Part shown: positions 17,745-26,505 of the stretch, piece by piece
How positions within the stretch are numbered: the first letter of the stretch is position 1
Layout: every line of letters begins with the position of its first letter
Source: Maribacter hydrothermalis
Lineage (GTDB): Bacteria; Bacteroidota; Bacteroidia; Flavobacteriales; Flavobacteriaceae
DNA length: 64,000 nt
Assembly: GCF_001913155.1 (NCBI RefSeq)
Contig: NZ_CP018760.1
Coordinates: forward strand, 2,170,001 to 2,234,000
Direction of reading: 5' to 3'
Program-made: the position numbers and the translations under genes
Notes under the pieces: model-generated
Told to the model about the DNA's origin: nothing
The model's database searches: none
What the model saw: only the letters and a program-made list of their open reading frames with translations

Positions 17745-18797
17745 ATGAAAACAATCAAAGGACCAGCCGTATTTTTGGCACAGTTTGTAGACAGTAAAGC
17801 ACCATTTAATTCCTTGGACGGAATGTGTAAGTGGGCAGCTGATTTAGGTTATAAAGGAATTCAAATACCAACTTGGGAATCTTTTTTAATAGATTTAGAT
17901 AAGGCTGCAGAAAGTCAAACCTATTGCGATGAGCTAAAGGCTAAAGTAAACTCTTATGGTTTAGAAATAACAGAACTTTCAACACATCTACAAGGGCAAC
18001 TTGTAGCGGTACACCCCGCATATGATTTAATGTTCGATTCATTTGCTCCAAAAAATGTACATGGTAAACCAAAAGAAAGAACCCAATGGGCGGTAGAAAC
18101 AGTAAAAAAAGCGGCAACCGCGAGTAGAAGATTAGGTTTAAAAGTACATGCTACTTTTTCTGGCTCTTTGTTATGGCATACTATGCATCCTTGGCCGCAA
18201 AGACCAGCTGGTTTAGTGGAAATGGGCTTTGAAGAATTAGCAAAAAGATGGACGCCAATTTTAAATCATTTTGATAAAGAAGGAGTGGATGTTTGTTATG
18301 AAATACACCCTGGCGAAGATTTACATGATGGGGATACTTTTGAGCGTTTTCTTGAAGCTACGGGCAATCATAAACGAGTTAATATTTTATATGATCCAAG
18401 CCACTTTGTATTACAGCAGTTAGATTATATCACGTATATTGATCACTACCATGAATTTATTAAGTCATTTCACGTGAAAGATTCTGAATTTAATCCTACA
18501 GGTAAAAAAGGGGCTTTTGGTGGTTATAATGATTGGGGTAATAGAGCAGGTAGATACCGTTCATTAGGTGACGGACAAATAGATTTTAAAACCATATTTT
18601 CTAAATTAACACAATACGGATGTGATGTTTGGGCAGTAATGGAGTGGGAATGCTGTATTAAGAGTCCAGAGCAAGGTGCGCGTGAAGGTGCCAAGTTTAT
18701 ATCGGACCATATTATTGAAGCTACAGAGAAAACTTTTGATGATTTTGCAGGTGCAGAGATAGATAAAGAAATGTTGAAGAAAATGTTGGGACTTTAA
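17745..18797 (+). CDS. cytoplasmic sugar phosphate isomerase/epimerase-like TIM barrel
   Basis: This 350-residue AP-endonuclease-2-type TIM barrel (PF01261) has no signal peptide. Metal-ligand candidates are the Glu in VCYEIHPGED, the Asp and His in ILYDPSHFVL, the HVKDSEF segment and the late Glu in VMEWECC. It is the first gene of a unit with two DUF1080 lipoproteins (gaps of 10 and 11 bases). Such proteins commonly act on free or phosphorylated keto sugars, or on inosose-like compounds. With the Gfo/Idh protein and MFS permease it forms the probable cytoplasmic arm of the pathway. Confidence 0.88.
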   Translation: MKTIKGPAVFLAQFVDSKAPFNSLDGMCKWAADLGYKGIQIPTWESFLIDLDKAAESQTYCDELKAKVNSYGLEITELSTHLQGQLVAVHPAYDLMFDSFAPKNVHGKPKERTQWAVETVKKAATASRRLGLKVHATFSGSLLWHTMHPWPQRPAGLVEMGFEELAKRWTPILNHFDKEGVDVCYEIHPGEDLHDGDTFERFLEATGNHKRVNILYDPSHFVLQQLDYITYIDHYHEFIKSFHVKDSEFNPTGKKGAFGGYNDWGNRAGRYRSLGDGQIDFKTIFSKLTQYGCDVWAVMEWECCIKSPEQGAREGAKFISDHIIEATEKTFDDFAGAEIDKEMLKKMLGL

Positions 18798-18807
18798 AAA
18801 CAAGAAA

Positions 18808-19551
18808 ATGAAGAAATATATATTTAGTGCAGTATGTTTGGTAGCTTTCGTTGCATGTAAGCAAGAGAAAAAAGAAGCAACTGAAACTGCGATTGTTGAA
18901 GAAGTTGCCGTTGTTGATAATGAGTGGGAGGTGTTGTTCGACGGTACAACGTTAGACCAATGGAAGGAGTTCAAAACCGACGGTATAAGTGATGCTTGGA
19001 AAATAGACGGCGATGCTTTGGTATTTACTCCTCCTGCAGAAGGTGAAGAGAAAAAAAACCATGATTTGGTTACCAAAAAAGCGTATAATGATTTTGTGCT
19101 GTCCTTAGATTGGAAAATTTCCGAAGGTGGTAACAGTGGGGTATTCTGGGGTGTAAGTGAAGATGAAAAATTTGGAACGGGATATCAAACTGGACCAGAA
19201 ATTCAAATATTGGATAATGATAAGCATCCAGATGCGAAAGCGGGTACAACGCATCAAGCTGGTGCATTATATGATATGGTTTCACCTACAAAAGACGTCA
19301 CTAAGCCTATAGGTGAATGGAATACAATGGTTCTTACCGTTGATCATAAAGAGCATAAAGGTAATGTTACCTTGAACGGAGTGGAAATGGCGTCATTTCC
19401 TGTAGCAAACGAAGAATGGGATGCTATGGTTGCAGAATCTAAATTTGCAGGTTGGGACGGATTTGGAAAATACACTACAGGTAAAATTGGTTTACAAGAT
19501 CACGGAAATGTGGTTTCATTTAGAAATATTAAGATCAAACAACTAAAATAA
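18808..19551 (+). CDS. DUF1080 lipoprotein, putative 3-keto-glycoside hydrolase
   Basis: A 247-residue lipoprotein (signal MKKYIFSAVCLVAFVAC, lipobox Cys at residue 17) with one DUF1080 domain, now named 3-keto-disaccharide hydrolase (PF06439). Diagnostic strands are VLFDGTTLDQWK near residue 47, SLDWKISEGGNSGVFWG, and the end motif GLQDHGNVVSFRNIKIK. The concanavalin-like fold is usually secreted. In other bacteria DUF1080 proteins have been linked to cleaving glycosides already oxidised at C3. It sits between the cytoplasmic isomerase and a second DUF1080 gene. Anchoring in the periplasm fits a role after the GMC dehydrogenase. Confidence 0.9.
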   Translation: MKKYIFSAVCLVAFVACKQEKKEATETAIVEEVAVVDNEWEVLFDGTTLDQWKEFKTDGISDAWKIDGDALVFTPPAEGEEKKNHDLVTKKAYNDFVLSLDWKISEGGNSGVFWGVSEDEKFGTGYQTGPEIQILDNDKHPDAKAGTTHQAGALYDMVSPTKDVTKPIGEWNTMVLTVDHKEHKGNVTLNGVEMASFPVANEEWDAMVAESKFAGWDGFGKYTTGKIGLQDHGNVVSFRNIKIKQLK

Positions 19552-19562
19552 CATTATTACAT

Positions 19563-20387
19563 ATGAAAAATAGATACTCATTACTACTGTTAACTGCTTC
19601 TTTTGGGGTAATATCTTGTCAAGAAAAAGTAATGGTAAATGCTGATAGCAGCATGGAAGCTGTAAAAGATAGTGTAATCGTTCACGAAGAATACATGGGT
19701 GAAGAACCAACTACGCCCGAAGGAACTGAATTCTACGAACCTAAAGTTGCTGTGGTAAAACCAGGGGCAGCTAATTCCGCACCAAGTGATGCAATTATTC
19801 TTTTTGATGGTACTAGTCTAGATAATTGGGTTAGTTCAAATGACAGCACAGCAGCTAAATGGCACTTGAACAAAGATGGGAGTATGACGGTAAATGATAA
19901 AACAGGCAATATACAGACTAAACAGAATTTTAGTGATATACAGTTGCATATAGAGTGGAAATCGCCATTGCCAGTACAGAGAGATAATCAAAATAGGGGT
20001 AATAGCGGAGTTTTTTTAAACGGCATTTATGAGGTACAAGTGTTGGACCAAAACGATAATCCAACCTATGTAAACGGACAAGTTGGTTCTATATACAAAC
20101 AACATGTGCCATTAGCAATGGCTTCAGTACCTACTGGTGAGTGGAACACCTATGATATTATTTATCATGCTCCAGAATTTAACGTGGATGGTGGTAAAAT
20201 AAAATCTGGCGATATAACCGTTATCCATAACGGAGTTTTAGTTCAAGATCATGTGGAGCTTAAGGGCACTACCCCTTACATAGGCTGGCCAAAAAACCCT
20301 CCGCACGGTAAAGGACCTTTATTATTACAGGATCATGGTGATGATAGTCGTGTAAGTTTTAGAAATATCTGGGTTAGAGAATTATAA
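19563..20387 (+). CDS. second DUF1080 lipoprotein, putative 3-keto-glycoside hydrolase
   Basis: A 274-residue lipoprotein (GVISCQEK, lipobox Cys near residue 19), with a linker of about 65 residues before the DUF1080 domain (ILFDGTSLDNWV). The strand IEWKSPLPVQRDNQNRGNSG carries an insertion compared with the upstream paralogue, and the protein ends GLLLQDHGD-like (KGPLLLQDHGD) then VSFRNIWVREL. It follows its paralogue by 11 bases and is closed by a terminator at 20406-20449. Two tandem hydrolases of different loop structure suggest different glycosidic linkages as substrates, which is inference. Confidence 0.9.
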   Translation: MKNRYSLLLLTASFGVISCQEKVMVNADSSMEAVKDSVIVHEEYMGEEPTTPEGTEFYEPKVAVVKPGAANSAPSDAIILFDGTSLDNWVSSNDSTAAKWHLNKDGSMTVNDKTGNIQTKQNFSDIQLHIEWKSPLPVQRDNQNRGNSGVFLNGIYEVQVLDQNDNPTYVNGQVGSIYKQHVPLAMASVPTGEWNTYDIIYHAPEFNVDGGKIKSGDITVIHNGVLVQDHVELKGTTPYIGWPKNPPHGKGPLLLQDHGDDSRVSFRNIWVREL

Positions 20388-20405
20388 AATTTTAGAACAT
20401 TTATT

Positions 20406-20449
20406 AAAGGAGTAAATCAGGGATAATTTTCTGACTACTCCTTTTTTTT
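20406..20449 (+). terminator. intrinsic terminator of the isomerase-DUF1080 unit
   Basis: AAAGGAGTA pairs with TACTCCTTT, with an inner TCAG/CTGA stem, and a run of eight T follows. It ends the sugar island on the + strand before yicC. Confidence 0.8.
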
Positions 20450-20491
20450 ATAAGGTGATGATACCATTTACTTTAAATTTGTCAATTACCT

Positions 20492-20499
20492 TACCTTTG
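20492..20499 (+). promoter_or_regulatory. Bacteroidota -7 promoter box of yicC-gmk-nadD
   Basis: TACCTTTG is a perfect TAnnTTTG box, 20 bases ahead of the yicC start codon. No clear TTTG at the -33 position was seen at the right distance. Confidence 0.6.
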
Positions 20500-20519
20500 T
20501 CAAAATCAAAAATGTATTT

Positions 20520-21377
20520 ATGATTCAATCGATGACCGGTTTCGGAAAACATGTAGTTCAATTACCAAATAAAAAAATTACTGTAGAGATAAAATCCCTG
20601 AATAGTAAAAGCATCGATTTAAATGCCAGAATGCCATCGAGCTACAGAGAAAAGGAATTAGAATTAAGAAAATTAGTAGTCAATTCTCTTCAACGTGGTA
20701 AGGTAGATTTTAGCCTTTATATTGAATTAACTGGAGATGAAACAACCTCACAAGTAAATGAAGTTGCCGTAAAGCAATATATGGTTCAATTACAGCAAAT
20801 AGCTTCAGGAGATGACTTAAGGCTTTTAGAAATGGCATTACGTTTTCCTGATGCGATGAAAACGGCAAAGGAGGACATTGATGAAGACGAATACGAAGCA
20901 ATAAAAGAAGCTTTAAAAGAAGCTTTGGTCGAAATAAATAAATTTAGATCTGAAGAGGGTAGTGTATTAGAACAAGATTTTTTAGATAGAATATCTTCAT
21001 TAAAACAATTGCTAGAGAAGGTAATTGAAATAGACCCCGAACGTCAAGGTACAATTAGAGAGCGTTTAGAAAAGGCCGTTCAAGATTTAAAAGCAGAGGT
21101 AGATGCGAATAGGTTTGAACAAGAGCTTATTTACTATTTAGAAAAATATGATATTACGGAAGAGAAAGTCCGCTTAGCAAATCATTTGGATTATTTCAGT
21201 AAAACATTAAAATCTAATGATAGCAACGGTAAAAAACTTGGCTTTATTTCTCAAGAAATTGGTCGTGAAATAAATACTATCGGATCAAAAGCAAATTATG
21301 CGCCAATGCAACAAATAGTGGTGCAAATGAAAGATGAGCTTGAAAAAATTAAAGAACAAATGTTAAACGTACTATAG
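20520..21377 (+). CDS. yicC: YicC/YloC-family endoribonuclease
   Basis: A 285-residue protein with both family ends intact: the N-terminal MIQSMTGFGK and the C-terminal region DYFSKTLKSNDSNGKKLGFI with REINTIGSKAN, followed by EKIKEQMLNVL (PF03755 and PF08340). YicC proteins are conserved bacterial endoribonucleases tied to stationary-phase survival. The stop codon is followed without a gap by the gmk start, the common yicC-gmk arrangement. It heads a three-gene unit yicC-gmk-nadD with a promoter box just upstream. Confidence 0.94.
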   Translation: MIQSMTGFGKHVVQLPNKKITVEIKSLNSKSIDLNARMPSSYREKELELRKLVVNSLQRGKVDFSLYIELTGDETTSQVNEVAVKQYMVQLQQIASGDDLRLLEMALRFPDAMKTAKEDIDEDEYEAIKEALKEALVEINKFRSEEGSVLEQDFLDRISSLKQLLEKVIEIDPERQGTIRERLEKAVQDLKAEVDANRFEQELIYYLEKYDITEEKVRLANHLDYFSKTLKSNDSNGKKLGFISQEIGREINTIGSKANYAPMQQIVVQMKDELEKIKEQMLNVL

Positions 21378-21959
21378 ATGAAAGGTGGTAAGCTTATAAT
21401 TTTTTCTGCACCATCAGGAAGTGGAAAAACAACAATTGTACGACATCTCTTAAATCAACCTGAACTAAATTTAGCATTTTCTGTTTCAGCTACTTCAAGG
21501 CCAAGGAGAGGAAAAGAAAAGAATAAAGAGCATTATTATTTTATGTCGGTTTCCGAGTTTAAAAATCATATCAAGAATGATGATTTTTTAGAATGGGAAG
21601 AAGTATACAGAGATAATTTTTATGGTACTTTAAAAAGTGAGGTTGAACGACTTTGGGCAGAAGGTAAAAATGTAATTTTTGATATTGATGTTGTTGGCGG
21701 ACTTCGTATTAAAAAGAAATTTCCTGAACAGACCTTAGCAGTTTTTGTTAAACCTCCTAGTGTAGATGAATTAAAGATTAGACTTAAAAAACGAAGTACT
21801 GAAAGTGATGACAAAATAAATATGCGTATTGCAAAGGCTTCGGTAGAATTGGCAACTGCTCCACAGTTTGATCGTATTATTAAAAATTATGATTTGGAAG
21901 TAGCCTTAAAGGAAGCTGTAGATTTGGTTGCTACTTTTGTGGCTGAGGATAAAGAATAA
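21378..21959 (+). CDS. gmk: guanylate kinase
   Basis: A 193-residue cytoplasmic kinase that turns GMP and ATP into GDP and ADP. The P-loop SAPSGSGKTT lies at residues 9-18, and the GMP-binding region shows SATSRPRRGKEKNKEHYYF. DIDVVGGLRIKK and the late NMRIAKASVELA complete the family pattern. Length is normal. It abuts yicC directly and precedes nadD by 6 bases, so the three are probably co-transcribed. Confidence 0.97.
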   Translation: MKGGKLIIFSAPSGSGKTTIVRHLLNQPELNLAFSVSATSRPRRGKEKNKEHYYFMSVSEFKNHIKNDDFLEWEEVYRDNFYGTLKSEVERLWAEGKNVIFDIDVVGGLRIKKKFPEQTLAVFVKPPSVDELKIRLKKRSTESDDKINMRIAKASVELATAPQFDRIIKNYDLEVALKEAVDLVATFVAEDKE

Positions 21960-21965
21960 AGGGTT

Positions 21966-22550
21966 ATGAAAAAAGTAGGACTTTATTTCGGAACCTTCAA
22001 CCCTATACATATTGGTCATTTGGTCATTGCTAACCATATGGTGGAGTTTTCTGAGCTAGATGAGGTTTGGTTTGTCGTAACTCCTCAAAGTCCTTTTAAA
22101 GTCAAAAAATCACTTTTGGACAATCATCATAGATATGAAATGGTTTACCAAGCCACTAAGGATTATTCAAAATTAAAACCTAGTAAAATTGAATTTGATC
22201 TGCCACAACCAAACTATACGGTAAATACACTTGTTCATTTAAATGAAAAGTACCCTAAGGGATATAGCTTTTCATTGATTATGGGCGAGGATAATTTAAA
22301 AGGTCTTCATAAATGGAAAAATTATATAGCCATTTTAGAAAATTATACTATTTACGTTTACCCAAGAATATCCGAGGGAGCTATTGAACATCAATTTAAC
22401 AACCATAAAAAGATACATCGTGTAGATGCTCCAATAATGGAAATTTCTTCCACTTTTATTCGAAAGGAACACAAAAATGGCAAGAACGTTAAACCCTTAT
22501 TGCCTCCTGAGGTATGGGTGTATATTGATGAAATGAATTTTTACAGATAG
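21966..22550 (+). CDS. nadD: nicotinate-nucleotide adenylyltransferase
   Basis: A 194-residue nucleotidyltransferase of NAD synthesis that joins nicotinate mononucleotide and ATP to give deamido-NAD. The (H/T)xGH-type site is visible as GTFNPIHIGHL (residues 9-19), the middle has SLIMGEDNLKGLHKW, and the C-terminal ISSTFIRK motif is present. Length fits NadD rather than CoaD. It is the last gene of the yicC-gmk-nadD unit, followed by a convergent gene. Confidence 0.95.
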   Translation: MKKVGLYFGTFNPIHIGHLVIANHMVEFSELDEVWFVVTPQSPFKVKKSLLDNHHRYEMVYQATKDYSKLKPSKIEFDLPQPNYTVNTLVHLNEKYPKGYSFSLIMGEDNLKGLHKWKNYIAILENYTIYVYPRISEGAIEHQFNNHKKIHRVDAPIMEISSTFIRKEHKNGKNVKPLLPPEVWVYIDEMNFYR

Positions 22551-22615
22551 TCAGTGACCTTACTACAAATTAATTACCTTACAGGAACAAAGTTTGTTGG
22601 GATAATGTTTTTGGT

Positions 22616-23293
22616 CTATGCAAAGGCTAGGGATAATTGTCCGTCTTGGATGTCATCTAAAACCCATTGGCCTTCCGTATATTCCAATATCCAAATTTTA
22701 TCTTCATCATCAAACTTATTACTGCCTTGTACAATTTTATTGGTATCCCTATTTATCATGTAATCCATTATATTGGCTGTAATCAAAAAGGCAATTCTTG
22801 ATCCTTCTAAATTTTCATTTTCTGAAATTTCTAGGTAGAGTGGTTTAACAGATTTAATTCCATCAACTTTACACACGTTTTTAAGGTTGTTTTTTTTCCA
22901 TTCATTTAAATGAACCAATTGTTGATTTTGCCAGTACCAATGGCTAATATAACTTGATGCCTCTTTTAAATCTTGGTTGTTCCATGCAATGTATACTCGG
23001 GTGAATATATTGCGTACATTTTTATCTAAATTTAACCAAGAGAAATCTTTATTTCTTTGGCCTAATTGTAATAATTGCTTCTTACATTTTTTAACAGCAA
23101 AGAATTCCCTGAAATAAACATAAAGCGTTAATGGAAGTAGTATAATGGCTAATGTGCTCATTAAAATTTTACCCCACCAAGTCTTAAAAATTGCTTTCAC
23201 TACTGTTCCGCCAGGACCTGCATACATTGGGTCAATGTCAAAAAAGACTAAGGTTACTATAAGCACCAATAGTATAAAATGGCTCTTTCTCAT
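22616..23293 (-). CDS. Tim44-like domain membrane protein
   Basis: A 225-residue protein with an N-terminal hydrophobic segment (HFILLVLIVTLVFF), a second membrane segment (ILMSTLAIILLPLTLYVYF), and a soluble domain. The soluble domain has the Tim44-like pattern: RVYIAWNNQDLKEASSYIS, then VKPLYLEISENENLEGS and a C-terminal WILEYTEGQWVLDDI. Tim44-like domains (PF04280) are NTF2-like folds found in bacterial inner-membrane proteins of poorly known function. It lies alone, convergent with nadD and 65 bases upstream in sequence order of the DUF6503-like gene on the same strand. Confidence 0.8.
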   Translation of the reverse strand: MRKSHFILLVLIVTLVFFDIDPMYAGPGGTVVKAIFKTWWGKILMSTLAIILLPLTLYVYFREFFAVKKCKKQLLQLGQRNKDFSWLNLDKNVRNIFTRVYIAWNNQDLKEASSYISHWYWQNQQLVHLNEWKKNNLKNVCKVDGIKSVKPLYLEISENENLEGSRIAFLITANIMDYMINRDTNKIVQGSNKFDDEDKIWILEYTEGQWVLDDIQDGQLSLAFA

Positions 23294-23358
23294 AACTAGA
23301 TGTGATTAGGGTACTTTAATTAACTTTAAAAAAATGGTTTTAGTGTGTAAATAGCATT

Positions 23359-24081
23359 TTAAAGAGAACTAGCTTTCTGTAGAATATCCGTTGCCAAATA
23401 TTTATCTGCCTTGTTATAATACCATTTGCGAACCTTGGGTATTTTAATGCCATTTACGGTAATCATATCAGATAGTAAAATATACTCGCCGTCGTTTTTG
23501 CTTTGATCATGAAAAAACTGATATACTTCCATAGCGTAGGTCTTTGGGTCAAAGTAAAAATACCAAGTATCTTTACCCACTTCTTTTTCGTAACCAGCTT
23601 TAAGTACTAAATACTCTTTTCCTTTGAAAGTCTTTTTTTGAACTCTAGCATCTACAATGGTTCCAGGGTCTTTTAGTTTCATAGGAAGACCATATAAATA
23701 GGTGTAATAGTTCTTCATCATTTTTGCTCTATCGCAAGAAATTCTTAAGCTGTCTTTTATATTGGGTGGTATTGTAGTACTACCGTTATATTTTAAGGTA
23801 CAATCTTCTTTGTTTAATTCTGATTCTATTGTGTAATTGTCTTTTGTAACCGTAGATTTAAAGTAACTAGCAGGCAAATTAAGTTCAATAAGTGTGCTTC
23901 GTTTAGCATTTTTAGAATCTTCCATTTCTATTAGCATTTCACCATTAAATGATTTCCAATTGCCTTCTGGATCATGAAACGCTATAGATTTTTCTAGAAG
24001 TTGTTCACCGCTTAATTCTTGTCCAAAAGAAGAAATAGTTACTACTAGGGTTATTAATGAAAAAAAGTACCTCATCATCAT
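23359..24081 (-). CDS. secreted DUF6503-like protein
   Basis: A 240-residue protein with a cleavable signal peptide (RYFFSLITLVVTISSFGQ). The mature part is rich in beta strands, with conserved-looking motifs FNGEMLIEME, YYTYLYGLPMKLKDPG and WYFYFDPKTYAMEVYQF. This matches the flavobacterial DUF6503 family as I remember it, a LolA-like barrel of unknown role. It would be periplasmic. It follows the phosphate transporter gene by 49 bases on the same strand and may be co-transcribed. Confidence 0.72.
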   Translation of the reverse strand: MMMRYFFSLITLVVTISSFGQELSGEQLLEKSIAFHDPEGNWKSFNGEMLIEMEDSKNAKRSTLIELNLPASYFKSTVTKDNYTIESELNKEDCTLKYNGSTTIPPNIKDSLRISCDRAKMMKNYYTYLYGLPMKLKDPGTIVDARVQKKTFKGKEYLVLKAGYEKEVGKDTWYFYFDPKTYAMEVYQFFHDQSKNDGEYILLSDMITVNGIKIPKVRKWYYNKADKYLATDILQKASSL

Positions 24082-24130
24082 TTTTGTTTGATGACAAGGT
24101 ACTTATAATTTAAGATTTTAAAAACTCTAC

Positions 24131-26431
24131 CTACTTTTTTGGTTGATCTATTGTGGCAGGTTTAATTGAACCATCGTGTTCATTATGATATTGCTGCAAT
24201 AAGTTCATTGTAGACGTTATTAAGTCTTTTGTTTCTAGAAGCAATGAAAAGTAGAGCGTGGTGTTTTTAGGACTAGATTCTTCTGTTCGCGTTCTTGCTA
24301 TCTGTGTTTGTATTTTATCGGAAACCATAGCAAATAAATCTTCTTTCTGATTTAAAACTAAACCTATTTCTTCAAAGGATTGATTAGCAAATGCAGTTTG
24401 TGTCTGATTTAAAATTTCCTCTAACTTTAAATCAATTTGCTTTAACTCCTTTATTTGATTGTATTTTAATTTTTTATGATTGTTGTTAACGTGCTTATGG
24501 CTAACTTTTCCAATATATTCTAAAGACTGAGCAATATCTGTTAAATAGCCAAGTGCATTGATATAGAAGTTACTTGCGCCAACACTATTCTCATCAAGAT
24601 TTTTAATGAAGTAAAAGATATGGTCACGTAAATCATCAATTTCATTAGATAGTTTCTCGCCTTGTTTTTTATTTTTCTTAAGTAGACTAACATCTTGTTT
24701 AGCAAGTCCGTTAATGGAATTGGTGTAAATTTTATTTGTTCTTTTTAGAACATTTGAAATGTTTTTGGCGCTCTCTATAATTACACCCTGTATAGAACTA
24801 CTTTCAGCTCTGTTTAGTGAATCTTCGGCACGTAATTCTTTTGCCTTTTTATTATGCGAAATATAATTTCTTGCTAAAAGTAATATTGCTAGTAATAATA
24901 AAACTGCAATGGCCGCGCCTTTTCCAAAACTTATTAAGGCTAAAATGGCTCCTGCTGCTATAAAAGCAATTATTGCTGTACCGAACCACCCGCCAATTAC
25001 ATTAAGTACTCCTGCAACTCTATATACCGCACTCTCGGCACCCCAAGCTCTATCCGCAAGAGATGTACCCATTGCAACCATAAAAGTTACATACGTAGTT
25101 GACAATGGCAATTTATAAGATGTGGCAATAGAAATTAATATACCGGCAACCATAAGGTTTACCGCTGCACGGACCATATCAAATGCAGGTAATTCGTGAA
25201 CTTTGTTCTTAGACAAAGTAATTACAGGTTTCTTAAATTGATTGTCTATTTTTTCTTGAAGAGCGGTAGGTATTAGGCTTGTCAGAAATTCAGAAAGTGT
25301 AATTGTAAATCGTACTAAACTCCTTGATAAAAAGTTTGGTTGAAATCGTTCTTTTGTAGCTTCCTGACTAGATAGATCCAAGGAAGTTTTTACCACACTT
25401 TTAGCTTTGCTAGAAAACCATAATGTAAGCACCATTACCATTCCCGCAATGAATAACATCAATGTAGGAGTAGGCACTTTCTGTGCCAGTATACCCATAC
25501 TAAATTCTGAAGCGGCAACACCAGAGGCCATCCATGCTTCATAAGACTGCCATGCGGCAATAGGTACTCCAATAAAATTAACTAAGTCGTTACCGGCAAA
25601 AGCTAAGGCCAAAGCAAATGTACCTACACCAATAATTAATTTATAAATATTTACCTTGGCAAATTTCATTAAGATAAACGAAACACTAGACCAGATTAAA
25701 AAGTTGAAAAGAACAAGATAAATTACTTGGGTTTCTAAGAATTCTTTTATGGTAATGTTACCAATTATTGCATAGCTTTCACTAGCAAAAGAAGTTCCAC
25801 CGATACCTTTCATTAAAATAAAGTAAGTAATGGAAGACAAGGCAAACCCACCAAATAAAGCACCTACCCATGTTGATTTTTTCTCAAAGTTATAAGATAA
25901 GAGTAGTCTAGAAGCCCATTGAACCAAAGCACCTACGGAGAATGCTACCACTACAGAAAGCAATATTCCAAAAATAATTTGAATAGCCTTGTCGTTATTA
26001 ATATAATTAATGACATCTGAAAAACTTCCATTATCCGCTCCAATTTTAATTAAAGACATAGCAACGGCCGCACCTAATAGTTCAAAAACTATCGATACAG
26101 TTGTCGATGTAGGCATGCCAAGTGTATTAAAAAAATCTAGTAACAAAATATCCGTTATCATTACAGCCATGAAAATGAACATGATTTCGTCGAAATAAAA
26201 TTCACCTGGATTAAAGATTCCTTTTCGAGCAACTTCCATCATACCACTAGAAAAAAGTGCTCCGGCAGCAATACCGAAACTGGCCACAATCATTATAGTT
26301 CTAAATGAAATAGCTTTTGAACCTATTGCTGAATTCAAAAAATTCACGGCATCGTTACTTACCCCAACAACAAGATCCGCTATAGCTAAGATTGCTAGTG
26401 CTATAAGCATTAAAAAATAAATATTGTCCAT
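24131..26431 (-). CDS. Pit-family inorganic phosphate transporter with C-terminal PhoU-like domain
   Basis: A 766-residue inner-membrane protein. Two PHO4 half-repeats are recognisable: VVGVSNDAVNFLNSAIGSKA near residue 22 and AFAGNDLVNFIGVPIAA in the middle. SLADRAWG and GTAIIAF-rich segments follow. After the last membrane segment (AVLLLLAILLLARNYI) comes a soluble helical region of about 230 residues that resembles the PhoU/DUF47 fold. Pit carriers import phosphate with H+ or Na+; PhoU-like partners normally come as a separate gene, so the fusion is of some note. A phosphate-type porin lies 75 bases upstream on the same strand. Confidence 0.9.
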   Translation of the reverse strand: MDNIYFLMLIALAILAIADLVVGVSNDAVNFLNSAIGSKAISFRTIMIVASFGIAAGALFSSGMMEVARKGIFNPGEFYFDEIMFIFMAVMITDILLLDFFNTLGMPTSTTVSIVFELLGAAVAMSLIKIGADNGSFSDVINYINNDKAIQIIFGILLSVVVAFSVGALVQWASRLLLSYNFEKKSTWVGALFGGFALSSITYFILMKGIGGTSFASESYAIIGNITIKEFLETQVIYLVLFNFLIWSSVSFILMKFAKVNIYKLIIGVGTFALALAFAGNDLVNFIGVPIAAWQSYEAWMASGVAASEFSMGILAQKVPTPTLMLFIAGMVMVLTLWFSSKAKSVVKTSLDLSSQEATKERFQPNFLSRSLVRFTITLSEFLTSLIPTALQEKIDNQFKKPVITLSKNKVHELPAFDMVRAAVNLMVAGILISIATSYKLPLSTTYVTFMVAMGTSLADRAWGAESAVYRVAGVLNVIGGWFGTAIIAFIAAGAILALISFGKGAAIAVLLLLAILLLARNYISHNKKAKELRAEDSLNRAESSSIQGVIIESAKNISNVLKRTNKIYTNSINGLAKQDVSLLKKNKKQGEKLSNEIDDLRDHIFYFIKNLDENSVGASNFYINALGYLTDIAQSLEYIGKVSHKHVNNNHKKLKYNQIKELKQIDLKLEEILNQTQTAFANQSFEEIGLVLNQKEDLFAMVSDKIQTQIARTRTEESSPKNTTLYFSLLLETKDLITSTMNLLQQYHNEHDGSIKPATIDQPKK

Positions 26432-26505
26432 AATATTAGTACGCTAAGAATTTACAAATATCATTATCGCTTTTTGCTATAATGTTACTTTAAGGTTATT
26501 ATTTG

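Noticed and set aside
18606..19076. 156-codon frame on the minus strand across the isomerase and DUF1080 genes
   Set aside because: It overlaps two well supported + strand genes, is Ser- and Phe-rich without family motifs, and is a shadow frame.
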